This document shows positions 1 to 12,300 of a stretch of DNA of 64,000 nt, one piece after another. The notes beneath the pieces were generated by a model that saw only the letters and a list, made by a program, of their open reading frames with translations, ran no database searches and was not told the DNA's origin. How positions within the stretch are numbered: position 1 is the first letter of the stretch; each line of letters opens with the position of its first letter. The stretch is from Combretum micranthum (Eukaryota; Streptophyta; Magnoliopsida; Myrtales; Combretaceae): positions 1 through 64,000 of the forward strand of contig JAMXBD010003348.1 of NCBI GenBank assembly GCA_024138025.1, given 5' to 3'. Position numbers and translations under genes: made by a program.

Positions 1-2364
1 TTTGCCCTGTTTGCTATTTTGTAATTTAATTTTTAAAAATAGTAAATGTATTTCAAAAATCAAAAAATTTACAGTTTTTATATATACATGTTAAAACTAT
101 CACTTTTATAAATTTCATTCAAAAATAAATTCATTTAGTATTTTATTTAAATTTGATAACCCAAGCTGTCCATATTTAATATATATGCATATAAATTAAT
201 CTTTAAGCATGTTGAATTCATCTAAAACATGTTTATTCTATGTTATTTCATCTATTTCACACATATATTTAATTTTACAATCAAAATTACAAATCACATC
301 TCAAATCATCACAATCAACACAACATACCCAATTCCAATATATATCAAAATACCCATACATGCTCATCTCGGTTTTTTAAGCTTACATATAGTAATCTAT
401 ACTTGAATCTAAGTTATTATTTAGTAATTTACATGAATATATGTGTCATCAACATAATGAAATATACTAATTACAATTACTTACTTGGATTAGAAAATAA
501 ATCAAGTAGTTACCTCCACTACCACTTCTATCACTCAATGATTGATGCAACTTCTTCAAGCTTATTTTTCCTAGCTTTAACCTTTCTTTTAGCCTTCATA
601 ATCATCTAGGAATTGGTGGAAATAAAGATTGGATTTGGGAAAGAAATTGAGAGATTGGATGGTAGAGAAATCATGAATTTCATTGCCTATTGGATGCTAG
701 ATTTAAAGAGGAATTGTTGTAGAATTCTTGTAGAATTTTTGTGGGTTTTGGGAGATGTTTTGAGAGGATTTTTGGGGAGTTGTGGGTTGCATAGATGGAA
801 GAAAAAATTAGGGTTTTCTAATAGGTATATTTATATTGTTTTAGGTCTTGTAATTTCAATTAGGTTTAGGGGCTTTTTGGTCATTTTGCTTGATTAATTG
901 AGGGTATTTTGGTCTTCTAACTCTAGAAGATATTTTCTTGTGTAGATATTTAAGGGGTATTTTAGTCTTTTCCTAGGGTTAGGAATCTTCTGGACTTGGT
1001 TAAGGTCAATTTGGTCTTTTCACACACTTGATATTTTCTTGTGTTCACATTGTAGATATTTAAGGGGCAATTTGGTCATTTCATAGATGAAGAAACCTTC
1101 TTGAAGTAGCTAAGGTTATTTTGGTCATTTCATAAGGTTAGATTTTTTACTAGACATTGAGATTTCATATCATGTGTGAGGGTGCATGATAAGAACATGG
1201 TCTAATGGGCTTTGATGCATGGGCTTTTGGTCTTAGGTTTATGGGCTTGATCTTTGAATAATTGGGCTTAGGGTTTTAGAAGAAGAATTAGGCCTTTAGG
1301 TTATAGGCTTTAGGGAATTAGAAATGGATTTTAAGAAGTAAGAAAGAGAATTAGCTAATTGGCATTAGAAATTAATTTTTGGAAATCTAATTAAAGGAAA
1401 ATTAATAGCTTACTTGAATTTAGGGTTTTAGGGGCTTAGGAATTGGTATTTGAAAACAAATATTTAGATTTAAACTTCTAGGATTTAAGGAGTTGGAATT
1501 TAGGCTAAAATGTCTAAATTGGATATTTAGGGTTTTATATGATTAAACTTGACTAATAAAGTTCAATTGATGATTGAAAAGGATCAATTAATTTGAATTT
1601 GTTGAAATAGGCCATCGATGTTGCTTAATGGGTTAAATTAGGTATTTATGATATTAGAGTCTTTATTTTCAATTAAATTCATTTATTATTCCTAATTATG
1701 TTAAATTATCAAAATTTTCACTTACGCGATTAGGGCTTCTAGTCCAAATAGGTCAAATCAGGTATTATGCTGAAAAGACTTAGAAAAATCTAAATTTTAT
1801 GATTATGTATTCAGAATTTTTATTCGAGTTCTAGTTTGGTAGATATTGATCAGTTTCTATTTCTATCGCGTATTTTTCAATCCTAGCAATTCATCTTTAA
1901 ACTATCGTTTACTATCTAATAGATCCTAAAAATTAATCGGGTCATACTACATTTGATATTTATAACCTCAGGTATACAATTAGTAGGTTATTGACTCGAG
2001 TCTATTCTAAATTTAGACTAAGGTTTAATTTTAGTGAATTAGGAATTTAGATAATTCAACTGAGAAATTAGTTTCAAGTCGATAATTGAAAGGAATTGAA
2101 TAGTTTGGTATGTTAGAAAAAGGAAATTGAAGTAATTTGATAAGTTGAAGTGGGTATTTGTGGTATTGGAATTCCTAATTTCAATTAAGTCCATTTACAA
2201 ATTAAATTATCTAATTATATTCTATAGTTTATGAAAATCAATTGACTAACTATCTAAATTCAATTAATAAGTTCAATTTAAAATAAGATCCAAAATTACC
2301 TATATTTTCATAGTATTTAATTATCACATTTCTAACTTAGGTTGGTAAAATTCGGGGTATTTCA
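1..2364 (-). repeat. LTR-D: terminal part of a long LTR, continues left of the window
   Basis: No gene is seen here; the short ORFs between 209 and 897 are low-complexity and match no family. Three things support an LTR. The homology between LTR-A and the related LTR-B (53241-56773) begins only just after 2364. The sequence ends in CA, so on the minus strand it opens TGAAATACCCCG, a typical retrotransposon LTR start. The minus strand also has a TATA-like TATAAATA (828-835) followed by an AAACCCTAA-type leader. The bases after the end (GATTT, 2365-2369) would be the target duplication; the matching copy lies outside the window. The superfamily (probably Gypsy) is inferred only from the end sequence and the length. 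Confidence 0.45.
828..835 (-). promoter_or_regulatory. TATA-like box of LTR-D
   Basis: TATAAATA on the minus strand. It is followed about 20 bases downstream by an AAACCCTAA-rich leader, a common arrangement in plant LTR promoters. The assignment is by pattern only. Confidence 0.3.
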
Positions 2365-4434
2365 GATTTCATGAATGTTTATGATGTTTGTAATGTGTAG
2401 ATCAAATCTATATGCTATGTTGATGATTCCCTATCATGAATGTCATGTCATGTTATGAACTTCAAGCACATATATTCTTGATGATTTTTCTTAGGCGAAA
2501 GTTATATAAATTTTACTCTTGGGAAACATCTCATGTTACTTTACTTAATTAGTTGAATTATTGAACTTTGTGTATCCTTATTTGTTTTGGGGTTTTCCTT
2601 AAAAAAAATCCATTTGTTCTTATGAAAATTTCATCTTTATAAAGTCTATATCCTTAGAACTTTATTTTCTTGTGCAAATTTTCATTTTTCATTTTATCAA
2701 CATGCCTTATAGTTGGGAATACCCTAAAATCAATATTTTGGTAAGAGTTCATTCTTAGGTTGATTTCTTCAAGAAAATCTATGATTTCATATAGAAATTT
2801 AGGGCTCAACTATTCCTTTATCCTACGGCTTCATTTATTAAATAAAATTTCTATTTTGAGCTTGGAAAACAAGTGTTTTCATGCCATTACTCCTTAACTA
2901 CGAATTTCTTAAAATGATAAGCAACTCAAAAATTTACTACTTTATTTGTACTCCTTGTTTTACATATTTTTCTTAGCAAATCCCATCTCAACTTATAAAA
3001 ATCATCACTTGATGATATCTATTACCTATACTCCTCATATTTCATATAAAACACTAGTTTTGGAGTTGATAAAAGGGTTTTTAAGGCATGGTCTTGAAAC
3101 CATCCGAATTCACATTTGACCATTTCAAATAAATAATTTTCCTTTTTGAGTTTCTTGTCTCATCTACTTAAAGATTTATAACTACAATATTTATATACAC
3201 GACAAAGGTCTTTATGATCATTAATGCACTAAAACACAAAATATCCATAAGATCATGAATGTCAAGTATAATACGAGCATTTAAATGTTAGATCTACCAC
3301 TTAGGATGCATGAAATGGAGTTTGAAAACATGAAAATAGATTTTTGTACAAGATCTTTACTTTACTCTATTACTAAATGCATGAACATGAAGATCATCGT
3401 AAAAACACATTCAAATACAACATCTACTCTTGTGATGGCTTGATATTCATGTAGTAGTATTTTCTTATCCCTAGCAAGAGCTCATAGAGACTTGAAGATG
3501 AAAATACTCATGAATGATCTTGCCATTACAAGGTTTAGTGGTAGAAAGGGTAAAGATCTAATCACCTAAAGCTTAGAACAAGAGGAGTTGAAGAAAGAAA
3601 ATTATTGTGTGAGAGTGTGTGTGTGTGTTGGGAGGCTCACGGCAAAGAAGTAAGAGAGGGAGAGGATTTGTGAAATTTTGACAAAGTGAAAATGAGGAAA
3701 GAGAGTGAAGCATAAAAAAATATATAGTAGGTTGAATTAGGGTTTGTGTTAATTAAAATAAAGAAAGAAAAATAAAACAATTGAGGGAAAAATAGGGAGG
3801 GGTGTGTCGGCCATTGGGAGGAAGAGAGGAGAGAAAAATGATTTTGTAAAATTTTCAAATTAAAATGTGTAATAATTAGTTTTAAAATGTAATAATTTTT
3901 TAAGAGACAAATTATCTTGGAAAAGAAAATATAATTGAGTGTTTTGTAAGGATGTAAGAGTAAGGTATGGCTTATGAGTTTAGTAAGTTGTGCTTATGAA
4001 TAGTAATGAATAGTAATCAAGATATTTAATTTACGGTAGTAAAGAAAATACGAGAAAAAAAAGGCTATATCTGTATTTTTCATAAACCGAAAAATTATAA
4101 AATTTATATTTTGAAATCCTTATTAAATTTTGATTCTGAAGAGTATTCCAGAATATTTTTTGAATTTCGAGTCCTAGGGTCCGCTTTTTCGTAATGGTTC
4201 TTGGGAAGGCTCGGAATAGAAAATTTTTCGAAATCAGATCTTTTTATGGTTTGAAATATACTTTAGAACCATATTACAGATTAAATTATTTTACAAAAGT
4301 TCCTTAGTTTAAAATCGAAGAAAGCCGGATCCAAGGTTCTTAGGTTTCTCTCCCAAGCTTAAGCTAATCCGGTTTAGGGTTTTAGCTTCCGGTTTTCGAA
4401 GTCTACTTGGTTACTAAGAAAACCGGGGTTTACA
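2365..4434 (-). repeat. LTR-A: partial solo-type LTR, same family as LTR-B and LTR-C
   Basis: The stretch matches LTR-B (about 54715-56773) almost throughout. Shared landmarks include a GTGTGTGT run after GAGA (3606-3629), the sentence around the CTTGATATTCATGTAGTAG motif, and the same end, AAAACCGGGGTTTACA. On the minus strand the LTR therefore begins TGTAAACCCCGG. A TATA-like CTATATAT lies on the minus strand at 3720-3727, the same relative place as in the other copies. The part that should match LTR-B 53241-54714 is absent because LTR-D occupies it. The five bases after the end are CCTAC. No gag or pol is seen beside it. Confidence 0.75.
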
Positions 4435-4867
4435 CCTACTTTCTTACTTAACCCCAAAATCCTATCTTTCTATCATAGATATCACTTTATGTTGCTCATT
4501 CAGCTAAGTTCTCCTCTATTTTTTGTCGTTCTCAAGAATTAGGGTTTCTGATCTAATTAAGTGTTTGTATGATTATAAGTAATCTTGAGTGATTTTGAGC
4601 TGCTCCTACTCCTAGTGTCTCATAAAAGAGGCACAATGTTGGTAAAACTAGGATAAGACCCGATTCCATTCACCATTCTTTTATTTATAACAATCCTTAG
4701 ATGTAGATTTGCTATATTAGTTACATGCGGTTAGCGATATTACTTTATTTGACTCAGTCTTTATGTTAGTTACATGTAACTACTTTTGTTAATTTGATAT
4801 GTATCAAATGTTATATTACGTAGTCTTCCATCTAGCTAGGCTATGTTTTCTTCTTCGTACTCTTTAT
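4435..4867. other. AT-rich spacer, nothing recognised
   Basis: There is no ORF of note, no RNA gene and no clear element boundary other than the left neighbour's end. Confidence 0.5.
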
Positions 4868-6265
4868 TGTAACACCAACCCGCTCAACTTGCTAATGACC
4901 CTACAGGGTCATAGGTTAGGTTTGGTAAATAATATGTTGGCCCTATAGGGTTTTCTAGGCGGGTTTGGGTCAGAACAAAGACCTGTTAGGTAACCTAAAC
5001 TCGTTAAGCTATGTATAATTTAATATAATGAAGAAAAGTAATTTTTAAATTTGAATACAAACCCCAAGTAAGTCCATACACTACTCTGTCTTTGTATAGT
5101 GTACTCCTTTTGATTTTTCCCTAACAAGTCACATTAGTCCCATTCGGCTTCCCATACACAGTACACTGCTCCTTTTCACTGTTTGTTTCTCGTTCTCCAT
5201 CACTAGTCCCATTTGGTCATTCCTACACACTATACTTCTTTTCATTGTTTGTTTCCCATTCTCCATCACTAATACCTTTCGGCCATTCCTATATACCATA
5301 CTCTGTCCTTACTCTTGACATCAATCCCATTCATTTCTCTATCACCGGTCACTCATCGCTTCGTCACTTATCACTCCGTCACCAACACTACTTGCCATCA
5401 CAACACATACCTACCCAGGTTTAACTCCAACCTCCCCATCACTCGGGTACCATTTACCAACGGTGAATATAGGCTCAAGGTAACTTTTGAATTTTGCTTG
5501 CTCGTGATTAATAACTCTATTTCAATCATGAATTTCAATCCATTGTTAGATCAATACTTGTGTTCCTAACCTGGTTTAGTTTTACGTAGTTGAACTACAT
5601 GGGTAGTACGGATGATTACTTGGTTGCTTTTCTTTTTCTTTCTTTCATTAGGCTTTTTCTTTTTTATTTATTTTGTGATCAATAAGAAATAACAAGCTAG
5701 ATAGAATATTCAAGAAGTTCTAATGATCAACTAAATGGTCTATACAAGCTACCAGACAAAACGAATGTAGAACAATTTTTTGTTTTTATTTTAGGCATTA
5801 AAATAATGATTTATTTTAAATTATTTATTTCTCTTGGACTTTGTAGTTAAATGTTTTCCTTAATTGAATATTCTCAAGCATATAAGTGTACATGCAGAAT
5901 GCTCCTTATAGGATCAGGAGGCAATAGAAAACTCATGAGACTTTCATAATCAAATTAAGAACCTCCTTTTAACAATAATTGTATAAAAAGATGTAGTTGA
6001 TTTCAACATATATATCAAATGTACATTTCTTGCTAGTGCCATGTGGGTGTAGCATTTACTAAAAAAAATAATAATAAAGCAAAGAAATAGATAAACGGGT
6101 CGATAGACTGAGGTGGGTCAGGGTAAAAGCCCCATAGTGGCATGTTTAGGTATTAAGAAAGAAACCTTATAGGGTTGCCGATCGGGCCTGGGTAACCTAA
6201 AATGAATCGGGGATAGTTCGGGTGTTACATGACCCATCCCAAACCCGCCTCAGTTGCATTCCCCT
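4868..6265. mobile_element. possible non-autonomous DNA transposon with inverted ends
   Basis: The two sides carry related inverted sequence. TGTAACACC (4868-4876) reappears as GGTGTTACA (6221-6229). AGGCGGGTTTGGGTCAG on the left reappears inverted on the right as CCCAAACCCGCCT. The outermost right bases, read inward on the minus strand, are TTAGGGGAATGCAAC, which resembles hAT-type ends. The interior holds 67-bp tandem repeats and no transposase. No matching target duplication was found, so the borders and superfamily remain open. Confidence 0.3.
5062..5320. repeat. ~67-bp degenerate tandem repeat
   Basis: About three units can be seen. AGTCCCATTCGG at about 5135 returns as AGTCCCATTTGG at about 5203 and as AATACCTTTCGG at about 5270. 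GTTTGTTTC followed by TTCTCCATCAC returns at a 66-base offset (5181 and 5247). Further partial units flank these on both sides. Confidence 0.65.
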
Positions 6266-9200
6266 AATTGACATACGTGCTTTAGGTTAACACATTGACT
6301 ATGTGGCAACATGAAACACGTCACACAGCATGCAATTTCTACAATGTTATCAAAAAAATAATAATAATAAAACAAGTGAGATCTTTTTTCTTTTTAAATT
6401 TTTTTAGTTTAATAAGACTAAAAAATATTGTGTCAAGATTTTTGTAGAAAGATAAATATCTCAAACTTTTACCTAAGTTAGAAATTAACTTTAGATAGAT
6501 TAAATGAATCAAATGAATTATATGATATAATTAGACAAGTTAATGTAAATAGATTAGTAATTAATTAAGTTGAAATTTGAGATTTTGAATTCTTAAGCCC
6601 CAAACATGTTGTATAAACTTTTAGTGGATTCTTAGACCCTTAAACTTTAGCCTAAATTCCAATTCTTTAATCCTCTTAAAATTTGAGTTCATCTACTTGT
6701 ATAAAAATATCAGTTCTTAAATCCAAACTTTAATTAAATATTAATTTGATCTAAATTAAATTCCTAAATCAAGTTCTTATTTTAAATTCTTAATTCCTAA
6801 CCTTCTGATTCTGAAATCATTTTCTAAATACTTTTAGAACTAAAGATCTTGATCTAAAAGTTCTAACCTAATACCTCTATTCTAAAATGTCCTAACTTAA
6901 GCCTTATCCTTTCCTTTCCTTTTTATTTTCCCTCACTTGCCTTCCCATTCATTCTTTATCCTTTCTCTCTCTCACGTAGCTTTTTACTTCTTCTTCTTCT
7001 TGTTCTTTTCTTCCTCAAAAATTCAACAAGGGAATCTCAATTTTAAGAAGACAAGAAGAGAAATCAAGTTAGAACTCGAGATAGGAGAGGGAAATCAAGT
7101 TAGAACAAGAAGAAGAAGATGAAGTGTAGAGAAGAAGAATCAATTGCATGTTTTTATAAAAGCTAAGTATAATTTTTTTTTTATTGTTGTTTTTGCATAT
7201 ATATGATAAATTGATGTTACTTATAAGTAGAGTTTATGACAAATTGGTAAATGAATAAGTTGATGAAGTTATGAAATATTTAAATGTTAGACATAAAGTT
7301 GTGAGAGTCATTGTATGTTGGGGATGTAGAGTTTTTGTGTATTTGGTGTTGTTAAGTGAGTATGTTGAGTTATATGTTACTTTAATGGTGTTTTAGTTTA
7401 AGTAAAATGTGTGAAAAAATGTTGAAAAAGAAGAAAGAAAACAAGGGAAGTCGTAAGAATCCAAACATCCTATCAAACGGCTCATTTGAAGGGGTGTTTC
7501 ACCTCGGAGTTTTTACTTCCAAAGCCCCTATGTTAGCCTCTCTGGGGAAGGGGGTGGGGGTAGCACGATTAGGTGTGTGTATAGATCAAACGGCCCATTT
7601 GTCATTTTTAGGTAAAATTCCTAGCTTGGAACGACCTTCGAAACGGCTCATTTGGTTTCTCTTACCACAACATTATTTTTATTTTAAGCATAACTTTTTC
7701 ATCCAACCTTAGATTGAGGTGATTCAAAATGTTATGGAAAGCTTAAAAGAGATAAAACTTTCATGTTTTAAGTTTTTACAAATTCTAAATGTATGAAGGC
7801 CGAAATGTTATTTCTTTCCAACTGCTACATATCCCAACAAAGTTGAAAACTTATTTTACTAGTTAAGTGTATATAGTTAAGTATGAAATGAATCTTTTGA
7901 GCTAAAATAAAATAGATAAATAATAGTTAATGTGTTATATTTGTTGGATGATATAATTAAGCATGACTTTGCTGAGTTTAAAGATTTAGTGAATAATTTT
8001 ATTAAATATAAGGTTAGATATAAAATGAACCTAGTTGATAATCTAAGTTCAACTTGGCTGAATGAACTTCAATGAGCTAAAATGAATTAGATTGATTAAG
8101 TTTAATTAACTTGGCTTAGTAATTGAACCAAATGATTAAGCCTAATCAATCTTGGCTAAGTAAAGTCAAAATAGGCTTAATAGTTAATAATTGACTCAAG
8201 TTAATGAGTTAGGATAAATCATAAATATCTGGTGAATATGTTGTTTCAAATATATACTTGTTTGGTAAATGAGTCTTTTTGAATATGAGTGCCATGATGA
8301 TGTTTCTATAATAAATGATTATAAATAAAGTGAAAAGAAATACTTTGATAGACAAAGGAGAACTCTATGTGTTTTGGCGGGATGATCTTCGTAGCCATAG
8401 CAGGGTTCCTATTTAGTTGTCTGATCAAATAGGATTTATAAAATGAGTTTCATATGTATGCAAGCTTATATGAGTTTAATTCTTAAATCTAAAGATATAA
8501 ATACTTGATCTATCTTCTGAGTTGGCTTTTGATTTACCTTCTAAGCTTGTTTGGATTTCAAATATAAGGTACGTAGTAACTTATATGTTGGATGCTAGGA
8601 TAGGCATCTAAAATGGATTAAGAACTTAAAAACGAGTTTAATAATAGAGTGCAGCTTGTGTTTGTGCCATTGATTTCGATCCGGGGAGCAACAACCTTGT
8701 TCGAGTGGACATGGTAGTTTAGATGCTTAGACCATCCCCATCACGATGCAATGACATTTGTCGGTGACTTAGTAGATAGCGATGGGCAAATGGTATCGGT
8801 GTAAAATCTATCTTAATCGGTGAGAAGTAATATATTGAGGTTTACATTTATGGGACTGGTTAAGTCTTTTTATAGTATGAACCGAGACGGGTAGAGTGTG
8901 TGTAACAACTATGAACCTTAGAGGATGCTACTTTTTCTTTATCGGTTATATCATCTAGGAGACATAGGTATTCGGGCCGCCTATATCAATCCCTGAGCGT
9001 CATGTCGTTACTTAGAACCCCCAGATTCTCAGTGGCTTGTTTCAAAGTGTGAGTGCTCCCGTAGTGCTTGATTTACTTTAAATGAAAGATAATAATTTGT
9101 CATTTATTGTATTGCATTTAGCTAAGCTGTGCGCCATTTCGTGTGTATATGTATTACTATGTATTGAGCTTCGAATCATTATTGTTGTTGTTGTTCTTTT

Positions 9201-9721
9201 TCTAAGCGTTGTGTTCATGAAGAAGATGATGATCACATGTTGATTTGGATGATGATGTTGTTGATATTGATGAAGATGATGCTTGGCTCGGGTTTTTGGG
9301 CGATGTTGGATAAGTGAAGTGGGTTAGGACAGTGGATTTTATCTGTATTTGTATTTGTTTTGTTTAAGAGCTAGATTTATATTTCAAAGTTGTAATTTTT
9401 CTTTTAAAGGGCATGGTGGTGCCCAAGTGTTTGTAAATATTGATCTACTCATGAGAGTAGATTATAAAATATTTTTGTAAAGTTTTATTTCTTAGAAAGT
9501 TGGTCTGCTTTGGAAGGAATAGAGATTTATAAATTGTTTTTATAAATTTAATTCACTGCTGCTAAATCTAGTTTTTTTAGAAATATAAACAAATGATTTC
9601 ATTAATTAAAAATTGGTTAGCAGTGTTCAAAATAAACATATCATTTAAGGAAGCCTAAGCATGTAAATATGAAAAATTATATGTGGTGGTAAATACCTTA
9701 AATAAATTTTTGGGCGTTACA
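6266..9721 (-). repeat. degenerate LTR-like sequence ending at 9721 (left border uncertain)
   Basis: The right end reads TTTTTGGGCGTTACA, so on the minus strand it starts TGTAACGCCC, a common start of plant Gypsy LTRs. A TATA-like TTTTATAAAA lies at about 7152-7161 on the minus strand, followed by a CTTCTTCTTC-rich leader. No coding sequence, primer site or second LTR was found. The left border was not located and no duplication of the following GATAA was seen, so the left coordinate given is only the limit of the neighbouring element. This is probably a solo or truncated LTR. Confidence 0.35.
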
Positions 9722-9842
9722 GATAAATCATGCGTTAAATTAAAATAGAAACATGTATGTTAGCAATGAAAAGCTTTTTCCTTACAATAGCTATACTATG
9801 TTAATTTTTTTTTTTTTTTGATTGCTCTTATCTTTTCTTATG

Positions 9843-10040
9843 GGCTAATGTCAAAAATGGTACCTAAATTTTGATGAAATATGTACTTAGATACTTAAAT
9901 TTTGAAATTGATTAATTTAGTATTCGAAAAAGCTTTTCTTACACGCCAATAGTACATTTGTTAAGTTTTTTCATATACCAAGTTGGTCAGTTTCAAAATT
10001 TTTTGGGGTACTAAAATAATCAATTTCAATATTAAACAAC
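9843..10040. repeat. degenerate MITE fragment related to the 11691 element
   Basis: The phrases CAAAAATGGTACCTAAATTT and TTGAAATTGATTAATTTAGT match the left arm of the MITE at 11691-11977, and GGGGTACTAAAATAATCAAT matches its right arm. The right end is incomplete. Confidence 0.5.
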
Positions 10041-11490
10041 TATATGTTAGTAATTGTTCCTCAAGCCAATCATTAGAAATTGTCATTCTTATATTTCATT
10101 AAAAAGAGACATTTATTATTATATTATTTGCATGTTTACTTTATAATAATGCCCTTGACTAATCATGTAATTATTCTAAGTATATCTAGATGCTCATTAT
10201 TGGGAACAATAATAAATTAAATTTAATATGAGGTTTGATTGATAATCATGAGATGTTTATTTGTATAAAGATACAAATCAAATTCACAAGTACATCTTGA
10301 AGAGCTAAATATTAGACCGACCCACTATGAGATCACTACATGAATTAATGTCATAAATGATTCTTATAATAACTATGTAATTGTATTCTTAGACCTAAAA
10401 TCACCGTAGATTTCAACATGAAAAACATTATAACTTGGCTCAATCAAATGGTATCTTTAACCTTATAATTATAAAAGTTATGATTGAGCATAATATGAAC
10501 CATGTAGATGGAGGTAAGTGATTAAGATGGAATTTATCCCTCTCATTATGAGAAAGATATATCCTGGTCCTTTGATAGATGAGACTGAGAAATCCATGGC
10601 CTACTCAAGTAAATTGATAGTATAATCAATATCATTTGTTTTATCAAACTATTTGGAGATCGAGAAAAGATAAGATTAGACAATACAAGGGTGACATTAT
10701 TCATGACTTATGTTCAATCTAGAAATTGTGTGACAAAAGCATTATGATATAAGTTATGGATTAGGCTATGTTGGATTGGGCTATGTTGGATTGATGAACT
10801 TCATTTAATTTGGGTAGTCATAATATCTTACTAGAAGCCACTTATGACTTATGGACTTAAAATAATAGAATTACACACAAAGAATGAACTAATGCGAACA
10901 CATGAATGAATTTGGAAAGTGTCTAAATTTATTACATGCATTATCTTAAATTAAATTATCCTTTTTAGAATAGGAAAGTGGAGGTTTTATTCTGAATCAA
11001 AGATTTATTTTGAAATGTGATTTAAAATAAAAGGTAACATATAATAATTAATTTTAGTTATATATTTAAAATAGGAAGTGATGTAATAAAGAAGATCATG
11101 TTTCGTCCTCTCTCTCTCTCTATACATATATCATGCTCTTTTTTCTTATGAGGTACGGAATTATAGAGTGTGGTAAACCCCAAAAAAGGCTTTTAGGTAG
11201 AAAATTAGATTCTCTACAAAAAAAGAAAATCATAGGATCAACAAGGGTAAAAAAAATTTGTCGTGCTAGCACACCAATGTTCATAAGAAGCAACACTTAG
11301 ATACAGCATTTGTTGTTGATCATGTATAGATCTGTTCAAAAGGGAATGCCCTTTATGGCTTTTTTTTTTTTTTTCCTAATACAGTGTAAGGTTGGTATTT
11401 CTAACCCCTTTTATGGTTTTGCTGATTTGCTTATTTTGATGAGATTTCATGAAATTTTCATTTAGCTGCGAAATCCTTATTAGTTATCAA
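10041..11490. other. unclassified AT-rich sequence, possibly a diverged copia solo LTR
   Basis: There is no ORF. The sequence starting TGGGAACAATAATAAATT (10201) has the look of a copia LTR (phrases such as GAGATCACTACATGAATTAA), but no partner LTR, primer site or target duplication was identified. A short CT repeat lies at about 11109-11121. Confidence 0.25.
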
Positions 11491-11494
11491 TTTT

Positions 11495-11590
11495 AAGAAA
11501 CCCTAATACTAAATTGATCAATTTTAAAGTTCAAGTACCTAATTGCATATTTTACTAAAGTTCAACTACTATTTGTAACGTTAACACTTT
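11495..11590. repeat. half MITE fragment
   Basis: CTAAATTGATCAATTTTAAAG, followed by a decayed GTACCTAATTG, repeats the right arm of the 11691 MITE. No left arm is present next to it. Confidence 0.45.
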
Positions 11591-11690
11591 TTATTAGTTA
11601 TATATACAAGTTTTTGGTTAGCAAGTGAAAAGTAGAAATTTAAATATATCAAACGTATATTTGTTACTTTTTGTAGATACCAAAAATCAT

Positions 11691-11977
11691 AGGGTAAATA
11701 TCACGAATGATACATAAACTTTGGCAAAATATACAATTAGGCACCACAATTTTAAAATTGATCAATTTAGTATCTAAAATAACTTTTCATGCTTACTCAC
11801 AGTACCTCTGTAATATTAGTTAAAAACATCATGTAATATGACAATGTTATCCAATTTGATATAGTATAATCGATGTGAATGAAAAGTTCTTTCAGGTACT
11901 AAATTGACCAATTTCAAAGTTTAAGTGTCTAATTATATATTTTGTTAAAGTTAGAGTACCATTCGTAGTATTAACTC
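11691..11977. mobile_element. MULE-type MITE (287 bp) with 9-bp target duplication
   Basis: This is a palindromic element. The left ~105 bases reappear, inverted, as the right ~105 bases: ACGAATGATAC near the left end pairs with GTACCATTCGT near the right, and TTGATCAATTTAGTA pairs with TACTAAATTGACCAA. The middle is non-coding. The identical 9-mer AAAAATCAT stands directly outside both ends (11682-11690 and 11978-11986), the duplication length of Mutator-like transposons. It has no ORF and would depend on a transposase elsewhere. Confidence 0.85.
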
Positions 11978-12105
11978 AAAAATCATAATGATTCATTATA
12001 AGTGGGATATGATACTTACAGTTATATAAAGACATATATGAATAGGCATGATGTCAATATAATTAGTTGATATGGCTAGAATATCGGGATAGTAAGTGTC
12101 AACAA

Positions 12106-12300
12106 TGTAAATAAAATAAAAATACGCAAGAGAGGAACAATAAGAAGAAAATATTTTTCTTCATATTTTTGCTATATGTTTTCTTCTATGAACAAGTGTA
12201 ATTATAGTATACAAAAAAGGATAAGATAAGGATAAACTATAACAACTTGGTAGCTTTAGAAAAAGATAAAGGTAAATACAGATTAAATGAAAAATCATCA
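12106..12300 (-). repeat. 3' LTR of the old copia element
   Basis: About 195 bp. It aligns with 25908-26116, sharing GAAAATATTTTTCTTC, AATTATAGT followed by a decayed ACAGAAAAGGATA, and AAAGATAAA. It directly follows the end of the decayed pol on the minus strand. The two LTRs differ at many positions, so the insertion is old. No matching target duplication was found outside them. Confidence 0.65.

Noticed and set aside
209..897. Three overlapping plus-strand frames at the left end
   Set aside because: Low-complexity, AT-rich, no family motifs, and inside an LTR-like region.
4868..6229. An LTR running TGTAACACC to GGTGTTACA
   Set aside because: The flanking pentamers TTTAT and TGACC do not match, and the right side shows related inverted sequence beyond 6229.
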